From Antedon bifida (lineage: Eukaryota > Echinodermata > Crinoidea > Comatulida > Antedonidae): a stretch of DNA of 64,000 nt. Below the pieces are notes generated by a model that was not told where the DNA came from, did not search any database, and saw only the letters and a list, made by a program, of their open reading frames with translations. A program made the translations under genes and the position numbers. Of this stretch, positions 56,821-64,000 are shown in pieces. The stretch spans positions 9,968,717-10,032,716 of the forward strand of contig OY727098.1 in assembly GCA_963402885.1 (NCBI GenBank). Direction: 5' to 3'. Every line of letters begins with the position of its first letter. Within the stretch, counting starts at the first letter, position 1.

Positions 56821-59051
56821 AATATATAAATATAATAATCATTATATGAAATAATAATACCCTTTATTTTCCTTGCCAGTGGTTTTGATCGTTCCAAAAA
56901 ACAGTTCTTCTTCCTGCGTCGTTATCATCTCATCTAATCAAACAAAAAATGTGAGTTTATCTTCTCTGCATAGCACTTAAATGTTCTTTAGATCTGTTTC
57001 ATGCCATTTTTTTTTTTTTTTTTGTAAATGTTTTGTAATGGCTGAGAGATTGTTGGATGGTTTTGCTACATGTTCTATGAGTCGTTCACCAAACCTTTGG
57101 TTTTACCTACATATAGTTTATCACAGCTGTAGCATGGGATCTACATCTATTTTATCTCCCTGTCTAATTGTACAAATATTCAGTAGTTCATCTGAACTCA
57201 ATCATTTGTGAAGCATATTTTTTTTTTTATTAAGAGGACAAAAATATTTGTAGGGTTTATACAGGACAGCTTTGTAGTTTAGTTTCCTGTTTAATTTTGT
57301 TGTTAATTAGTGAGTAATATACAAGCAAAACATTTTTAATTACAAAACTCACCCTTTATTTTTGATTTTTTCTTCTCTTTCTGCAAAGCGATTCCTTTAT
57401 TTAACAACTTTGCTAATATTCGCAATTTATTTTGGCTGTCAAAGACCATTTGTGTTGTATACTCTGGCACGTCAAAAGTGGCGAAGTCTAAGTAAGTTTG
57501 TCCACTTGTTAAGTAGTGTCTGACTGTGCTCGGAGTTCTTTTTGCACGTAGATCATCGATTTTACTATTATTTTAAAAATAAACAATTATGAATTTATCA
57601 ATAGCTATCACAAATTATGAATTCATTATTGTGAAGCTGTTTATTTTATGTTACAATCTTACCTTCTGAGGTGTTGTGTTTCAAAAAAGTTAATGGGGTC
57701 GCCATCAGTCAGATATTTTAATTTCCGAACAGCATTGTTTCGCCTGGTTTCTATTAAACATGCGGCTTTTGGTTAGGTATTTCATGAAATCCCTTTTTTG
57801 CGTTTCTAAATATATTATATTGAAATAAAGGAAAAAGGGTGGTTATTCTGAAATATATCTAAATATTAATGTAAATTGATTTGACATTTTATTAAAATGC
57901 TAGTTCCTAATGAAGATGTAACGTAAAAACTCACCCTCCTGAGGAATGTCAATTGTTTGCTTCATAGCATCTTTGTATCTGCTATCATTTATCTATAAAG
58001 AAAAAAAAACCTAAATAATCAAGATGGTTGCATGTTTTTTGTTGAAGATTTGTCACATTGATAATGTAAAGATTCAAAACTTTCTGAATAAAAATTTTAC
58101 CTAATATAAATACAATATAATAATAATTAAATTTGAATGTCTGTGTTGAATGTGAAAAAAATGTTTACATTGAGCTTGTGCACTGACTGAAGATGAAGTC
58201 GGACAACATTTGCCTCGCAGATGGCACATTCTTTACTTTTGGAGTTTACAGACTCTTCTTCTTTTATCCTAATAAATTTAGTGTGAAAAAAACTTTGAAG
58301 CAATTTCATACTGTAATTCAAAATAATATGGTTAATGTTATTGTTTATTACTGTGAAAACCCAAACTGTGTAATATAGTTTGAATGGCATATGCCCACTC
58401 ACTTCATTTTCATTTCTTTTAAAATTCTCTTTTTGAATAAGACATTTACTTTATGGACTTCAGCAATGTGGCGCGAAGTGTTCATTGTGTATTTTCCACA
58501 CACACGGACATGCTTAAAAAAGAATAAATACCCATTATTAAAAAAAAAAATATTGGCAAATATGATTTATTAATTGACTTAAAGATAAAAATAATAAATT
58601 GCATTTTTCAAGAAACTAAAGTTAATGTTTTGTTACAAAAAAAACAGCCCAATGAATTCATGCTGTAAAAAAATTATAATACAGATTACAATACTTAATA
58701 AAATTATAATTATAATATAAATTATAATATTGAGTAGTTTAATACAGATAAAAATAGAACAAAAACAAACTCAGTGAACGATGATGAATTGAAAGTAAGA
58801 AACCAATGTTATAGTTGTGTAAAATTCTAATTATGTTTCTACCTTCTTGGCACGTGCAACTTTGTCTTGTTTACTGAAAAGTATAAAATAAACTGAATGT
58901 TTGTACAACATAAAAAAACACTCCCTGTTTCTGTTAATATCAAATGCCCTAACTTTTTTTAAACCAAATATACTCACATTTCTTTAGCATGTTCATGTGA
59001 TATGTGATGCTCTATGTCGCATACTTTTTTACCACATAAGGTGCACAGAAT
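54567..59051 (-). CDS. Multi-exon zinc-finger tyrosine recombinase
   Basis: Fourteen minus-strand exons with conventional splice sites and matching phases: 58978-59051, 58843-58873, 58403-58512, 58169-58268, 57935-57992, 57663-57750, 57353-57564, about 56880-56933 (GC donor), 56135-56300, 55547-55782, 55350-55452, 55267-55322, 55006-55107, 54567-54653 (TGA). Product at least ~480 residues; the first exon is not found. N-terminus: C2H2-like CTLCGKKVCDIEHHISHEH, VCGKYTMNTSRHIAEVHK (one Cys unclear) and CAICEANVVRLHLQSVHK. Core-binding region: KRTPSTVRHYLTSGQTYLDF. Catalytic part: CLRNGCRSSIISKMTVSEF (Arg I), VTNHKTATQGP (Lys), THFRKQLAT (Arg II), SYMHHS (His III) and a Tyr nine residues later. 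C-terminal extension: SSSDEDYTPLP, KITMDKVKAIYDKNVSIQHM. One-base frame slips occur in a T-run near 56255 and an A-run near 55645. Host gene versus transposon is unresolved. Confidence 0.8.
56505..56606. repeat. AAT and TA microsatellites in the recombinase intron
   Basis: taataataa runs followed by a TA run abutting the PLE fragment; similar runs follow it at 56773-56815. Confidence 0.9.
56607..56772 (-). mobile_element. PLE terminal-repeat fragment in intron, family B
   Basis: Inverted relative to 46676-46842: ccaaaggcaaattactg, gtatcagtggctggatctca, ataaagtaaacagccagaaa and the hammerhead. Inserted within the intron between the exons at 56880 and 56300, flanked by simple repeats. Confidence 0.85.
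56733..56768 (-). ncRNA. Hammerhead motif, family B, third copy
   Basis: Minus-strand CTGATGA (56762-56768), GGGC/GCCC stem II and GAAA (56742-56745), followed by the AGC/GCT stem III; the core is unchanged from the 46676 copy. Confidence 0.75.
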
Positions 59052-59200
59052 CTAAAAAAATAACAGAATATTGTATTTATAGATTAAAATATTCTAATAT
59101 TAAATGAAATTGTAACTGTTACAAATTGTGTATTGGATGTTTTGTTTTTAATTTTTTTTCTTTTTTATCATTCAACTTTATATTTTCTTTTATATTTCAG

Positions 59201-59260
59201 GTATCTAAAACATAAAGATTTATTCACTGTAAATGGTGAAAGAAAAGTGATATTAGGGAG
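59201..59260 (+). CDS. Candidate 60-bp exon on the opposite strand
   Basis: The acceptor tttcttttatatttcag and donor GGGAG|gtatgc bracket an open frame YLKHKDLFTVNGERKVILG in phase 1. Composition is protein-like. It lies 150 bp from the first visible recombinase exon, on the other strand. No partner exon found; family unknown. Confidence 0.35.
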
Positions 59261-59369
59261 GTATGCAAATATATTTTTAATAGCTTGTTTTTTTTAGCAG
59301 ACAGACATGTCTTCACTAAAAAAAAAAATAGTTATGCTGTTAGATCTAAATCTTTAGGAATTATATTGG

Positions 59370-59898
59370 TAAATGTGTATAGGGCCACAGAGTGATCAAA
59401 AAAAAAATTCCAAGAAATAAAAAATAAAGGTCTATTTATATACTATAAGTTGCCCCAGATAGTAGGTAGTAGTATTTCCGATTCCGACCCTTACAAGATT
59501 TTAATAACTTGAGGAGCCACATGGCATATTGTTAAACTTTCCATAGCAGGGGATATACGAAAATACCATTCACGGCAACTTTATTCTGTACGTTTTCCAA
59601 GACAGTAACCTACAAATTCTCCAGCCACTACAAGATTTAACCACACAACTATTTTTTTTCTGCATTGTAATTATTACCCTTGGGATATACGAAAATACCA
59701 TTGAGATATAAAAAATACATGTGAGCCAGTAGCAATTTTCCCCCAGACAGTAACCAAATATCTACTATATCTAACCAATATCTACACAAAGATTTAAGCG
59801 TGTGAAGAGAGATGACTAATTCCACTTTACAATACGAAAATACTCATGACAGCAACTTCAATTTTTTAAGTTGTCACAGACAGTATCCCATAGACAAG
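59370..59898. repeat. Decayed tandem-like sequence
   Basis: Words such as gatatacgaaaataccatt, gacagtaacc and cactacaagattt recur two to three times. No coding content. Confidence 0.5.
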
Positions 59899-59941
59899 AT
59901 ATGTGATGCTTTATGTCGCATACTTTTTTACCACATAAGGT
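59899..59941 (-). pseudogene. Duplicated fragment of the recombinase zinc-finger exon
   Basis: The ~43 bases including gatatgtgatgct, tatgtcgcatac and ttttttaccacataaggt repeat the 59001-59042 part of the first visible exon, with one substitution in the body. The fragment lies at the head of a tandem array. Confidence 0.85.
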
Positions 59942-60510
59942 ACCTCTACCCATGTCTAACTACTAAAATGTCCTGTATTATTATGTTATCTTATTCTGTT
60001 ATATTTGTTTAAAATATTTACTCTTAAATTGTGTTCTATAGTAACTGTACCCCTACACATGTCTAACTACTTGAATATCCTGTATTATTATGTTGTCTAA
60101 TAGATGATTTCTCAACAAATCTTTCTGTTATATTTTTCTAAAATATTTACTCTTAAATTGTGTTCTATAATAACTGTACCACCACACATGTCTAACTACT
60201 TGAATGTCCTGTATTACTATGTTGTCTAATAGATGATTTCTCAACAAATCTTTCTGTTATATTTGTCTAAATTGTTTACTCTTAAATTGTGTTCTATAAT
60301 AACTGTACCCTACACATGTCTAACTACTTGAATGTCCTGTATTATTGTGTTGTTTAATAGATGATTTCTCAACCAATTATTCTGTTATATTTGTCTAAAA
60401 TATTTACTCTTAATTGTGTTCTATAGTAAACTGTACCCTACACATGTCTAACTACTGTACTTGAATGTCCTGAATTATTGTGTTGTTTAATAGATGATTT
60501 CTCAACCAAA
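59936..60510 (+). repeat. Tandem repeat, ~120-135 bp unit, ~5 copies
   Basis: acatgtctaactacttgaat or a variant recurs at about 59952, 60057, 60187, 60308 and 60443, with shared atagatgatttctcaac and cttaaattgtgttctata segments. Confidence 0.9.
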
Positions 60511-60705
60511 TAACCACCATTTAAGCTGTTTTTTTAGTTTCATTCCAAAATTGTTTATATCTCTACTATATATATTATAGTGTTAGCCCTGCTAACTTTC
60601 TGGCTGTTTTACTTTATCGTTTTGATATAGCTTTTCGTTTTTTTTTTGTATCTCCATTGAGATCCAGCCACTTATAACCACAGCCCTGTCATTTTTTCAC
60701 TAATA
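60511..60705 (+). mobile_element. PLE terminal-repeat fragment, family B, ribozyme lost
   Basis: taaccaccatttaagctgtt through ctgctaactttctggctg, gatatagcttttcg and tgagatccagccact. Where the hammerhead should be, only a tgttagccctgctaac scar remains, so most of the core is missing. Confidence 0.75.
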
Positions 60706-61037
60706 TATATATATGTTATTGTATATTAATGAATTAGTAAAGTAACTAGTAGTGTTCGCAATCATAATTTAATTACAATAACATGATGACAGTACAAAGA
60801 TGACATTTATTTATTGAATATCCATTATACCTTCAGATATATAAATATTGATCAATTTAAAATGAGTTTTAAATACTAAAATAAGATGCAAGTGCAATTA
60901 TTACTGCCATCAATTACTTCTTACAATTTACTTTTATGTAGTTTATTTCTATACTTATAAATAATTGGCTATGGTTTTAAATTGTAGGCGACGTGTGCTA
61001 CAAAGTTATTAGTTATATCGGATCGGAACAAGTGACA

Positions 61038-61184
61038 TTAATAATATTGCATCCAATTCAATGCTAGCTCTGTGCGAGGTCCTTCTTGTGCGTCCGTCGC
61101 CTTGCAAATAGTGCAATGTGTTCGTTCGTAAAACCATATCACATATTGGCGAAAACGTGTGAGCTTGTTCATAGATAAAGTCAT
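61038..61184 (-). CDS. Small ORF, 48 codons, possible zinc-ribbon-like
   Basis: ATG to TAA frame with THCTICKATDAQEGPRTELA. It lies upstream of the recombinase exons on the same strand and contains a CxxC pair, so it might include a first exon, but no convincing donor joins it. Could be chance. Confidence 0.2.
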   Translation of the reverse strand: MTLSMNKLTRFRQYVIWFYERTHCTICKATDAQEGPRTELALNWMQYY

Positions 61185-61354
61185 GTTTTTTGATAACATA
61201 ACGATTAAAACCGAAATCTTTTTTTAGAATCTATTAATTCAAGTTGTTATCACGATTTTGTATGATTTTGGTCGGATTTTGTGCACATACCATTTCAAGG
61301 GTCTTTCGCTTTCGCGGTCTTCGCTTTGAGGTCTTCTTTCGACACACCCCTTCT

Positions 61355-63422
61355 GATGCACATAAAATGCCACACCTTCTTGTGTACGGCCGGCCCGGGG
61401 GGCTGCCGCGCCCGGCCCGGCCGGCCTAATTAGGCTTACCGCTAAATTAGGCCTCGGTCTACTTTAGGCATAGGCCCTAGTGTCTGTTTACAGATTTGTA
61501 AGTGCATAAACAGAGTAGGCCCTAGTAGGGTAGATTAGACTTAACTTTTCTTGAATCTAGGCCTAGGATAGGCACTGACTAGGCTAGGCCTATGTCTCGA
61601 AATAGGCATGGCCTATTATTTACAGATTTTTAGCCTGGCTGGGCCTACTTACTAGCTAGGCCTAGGCCTATTCTGGATAGGAGACCTAGTCTACCTAGGT
61701 AGTACTCAGTGCTAGTAGCCTGCCCAGGCCTACTAATGTAGCCTACATACATCCTAAAACTAGGCCTAGGCTAGAAAGAACCTCTAGTAAGGCTTTGGCA
61801 GGCATCTAGGTCTACATATGTTAGGGCCTATCTGACTTGCATAGGCCTAGACATTTACAGAAGGTGTATTGTAGGTTTCCCTTTATCATCATTAACAGCT
61901 AGCTTAGAACAAGCCTCGCATTAAATCAATCAAGCATCCATCCTAAATATTTTTTAAATAATTTTGTAATTATTCACGAATTAAACATACTATGGCTTAC
62001 AAAGCAAATTAATTTTTAGTTTTAGTGTCCGGTTTGGTGTATTCAATCAACTACTCAACTCAATAATTAAAGATGTATTGTCCCTTTGACTAATTCCCAA
62101 AAAAAATTTTTTTTATTATTTCAAAAAAAAGTGTGTCATTTTGAAGTATCATAATAGTTATTAACTTTCACCAAAAACTAGTCAAAAAAAAAATCATTTA
62201 ACTGAAATACAGACGTTTTTTTGTTCAAAAAATAACTTTGACTTCCAGTCAAAGTTTTTGATCAAAACATATCTCATAATGCAACGCGCTTGTTTGGGTA
62301 CTCTGTATACATAATCATAAAATTTCCTCGAGATCTGTGTGAAAACACCTTCTCAACTGTGACGAGTTGTAAACAATCCTAATTAGCATCATGCATAATG
62401 CATACTCATGGTTTGAAATCTTTGTTTACTTTCGCTCGCGACGATTTTCCAAAAGAAATGGTATTAAATTAATTTACCTGTTAATTACGTAACTTAAACG
62501 TAAATTTTCGACTTAAAGTGAATAACTTTAATATTACTTTGATATGGCCAATTTAAATTTAGACTATTTTGACCTTCATTTTTTTGTGTTTCAAGGGACA
62601 ATACATCTTTAAGGTATTTATGACTTCAGGTATTTTGTTTAAGTCCCAAGCTTTTTCAACTCATGTTTGACTAACAACATATGAGAAACAATTACTTTTA
62701 GGTCATAAAAATAACAATTACTTCTTAAAATTTTAAATAAACATTATTAATTCAATCCAAATAATGGTAGCAAAAGAGATGTTTTAAAATAGTAACTATT
62801 TAATACTGTTGGTGTTGAATGTATTCAGTTTTTTTTCAGTGAAAAACATGATGGTACAAATGGAAAGGATCTAGAAGAGAGGAAAATAACAAGATGAAGG
62901 AGCAGGAAAAATATGGTTGAATATATGACTAAAATCATACCTTACATTAAAACAATAATGAGTAAATTACATTAATATTTTGATATTACAATAAAGCATG
63001 AAGTCAATGACAGGACATGTAATGAGGCCAGTCAAACTAATAAATAAAGACGTAATTTAGGAGGGAAAATGCTTATTAAAAAGAACAAAAACTGCTAATT
63101 TAAAACTTGTTTATTGTTCATTCATGCATTTTATTTATTAATCTTATTTTCAGCCTCTGCTATGATAGTACCAAGTAGTGTTAATAAGCCACCACTGCTC
63201 ATGCTTTCAACAATTGTCTTTTAAAGGTAATTGGTTAACTCAATATTGATTTATGTTTTAAACCATCAGCTAATAGTGCTGGTAATAACTGTGGCAGTAC
63301 AATTAGAAATTAGATTTACAGTTATCGAACAAAATTTGTAATGTGATTAGTTGACAACACAATTACAAAAGACAGTAAAAAAGTAGTTAATTTGAAATGC
63401 CCAAATTCAGTTTAGCTTTCCA
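61355..63422. repeat. Long direct repeat R, copy 2
   Basis: Same order and orientation as 51801-54552, without the 1-kb segment and with a MITE inserted at 62071-62608. Similarity stops at agctttcc near 63422. Part of its 3' half (gatctagaag..., ggttgaatat..., cattaaaacaa) is echoed, diverged, at about 63650-63780. Confidence 0.9.
62071..62608. mobile_element. TTAA-target MITE, copy 2 (538 bp)
   Basis: Same TIRs and body as 45356-45902; TTAA at 62067-62070 and 62609-62612. Repeat copy 1 has an aattaattaacg sequence at the corresponding site (about 53740), i.e. an empty target. Confidence 0.92.
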
Positions 63423-64000
63423 TGCCCCATCAGCGGTTCTTATTTGGGTACATTGTTAAAAATCACAATATGGTGCACAGAAATTCACAGTACAGATTTA
63501 ATGTAATTATAGAATGAATAATTCACGAACAATGTTATTAGTTTATATAGTATACTATACTATTACTACTATACTACTAATTATATTTATACTAATAATG
63601 ACTGAATATAATGTGTTTTTATAAAACCGTGATACTGGATAAGAAAGAGGATAATCTAGAAGTGGAAGGTACCAAACAACCAGATGAATAGTAAATTGAG
63701 GAAGAAACAAAAGGAGATGGTTGAATTATTATTATGGCAATTTTCATACACATTAATTCATGTTAAAACAAAATGACCATTAAACTATTTTAAGTCCAAT
63801 TAAAAACAATAAAGCACCCAAGTCAAAGACATGAAATGTAATTTAACAAGTGTCTTTAAATTAATTCTAAAGCCAATACAAAGCAAATACATTTTCAATT
63901 AAAATGAAGTGAGAAAAGTGTAATGTAACAGAATTGTCAGAAATATAATATAAATAAAATACATAATTAAAACTTTTATTTTAGACAACTTCTAATGTTT
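63423..64000. other. No gene recognised
   Basis: AT-rich, with a diverged partial echo of repeat R at about 63650-63780; the window ends without a boundary. Confidence 0.5.

Noticed and set aside
51801-63422. Long terminal repeats of a retroelement
   Set aside because: The two copies of R are ~7 kb apart around an intron-bearing recombinase gene. No reverse transcriptase, primer site or capsid-type gene lies between them.

Overview
The window is AT-rich, repeat-dense, intron-bearing eukaryotic DNA. The frequent AGGCCT-centred words, a 5S-rRNA-derived SINE, hammerhead-bearing Penelope-like elements (PLEs) and several LINE lineages suggest a marine invertebrate, most likely an echinoderm or a close relative. 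This is inferred from texture, not from a diagnostic host gene. There is no bacterial gene organisation, and most long open frames are by-products of simple repeats or pieces of retroelements.

Layout. 1-2.2 kb: two inverted arms related to a PLE terminal region, enclosing a tandem array and a tRNA-Ala-like gene. 2.2-2.65 kb: a ~150-bp tandem repeat carrying a perfect nuclear-receptor DR1 word. 3.8-5.2 kb: an unassigned exon-like frame, then a PLE 3' end with a hammerhead motif. 9.8-11.15 kb: a 1.3-kb GAT-type array. 11.4-16.2 kb: SINEs, LINE relics and a 5S-derived SINE. 20.7-24.3 kb: an AACGTT-rich repeat, another SINE, and the largest LINE (endonuclease plus reverse transcriptase). 24.9-27.2 kb: clustered tRNA-derived SINE and PLE pieces. 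30.1-34.6 kb: a nested 4.5-kb terminal-inverted-repeat element with DR1-bearing satellites and an inserted LINE. 41.5-44.1 kb: MITE-like palindromes and a 1.8-kb inverted-repeat element that landed inside a hammerhead motif. 44.1-46.3 kb: a minus-strand LINE split by a TTAA-target MITE. 46.4-48.9 kb: two PLE families, each with GIY-YIG coding sequence followed by a hammerhead in the same orientation. 50.3-51.7 kb: an exon-like frame and a 112-bp AACGTT tandem array.

The best candidate for something new lies at 54.57-59.05 kb on the minus strand. Fourteen exons with conventional, phase-compatible splice sites (one GC-AG) encode at least three N-terminal C2H2-like zinc-finger segments, a helical core-binding region and a tyrosine-recombinase catalytic domain. 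The R, K, R, H and Y positions can all be placed, with Y nine residues after H. The only two frame slips lie in homopolymer runs. Two direct copies of a ~2-2.7-kb repeat flank it (51.80-54.55 and 61.36-63.42 kb), and a fragment of its first visible zinc-finger exon is duplicated at 59.90 kb. Whether this is a domesticated recombinase gene or a live intron-bearing DNA transposon cannot be settled from this sequence.
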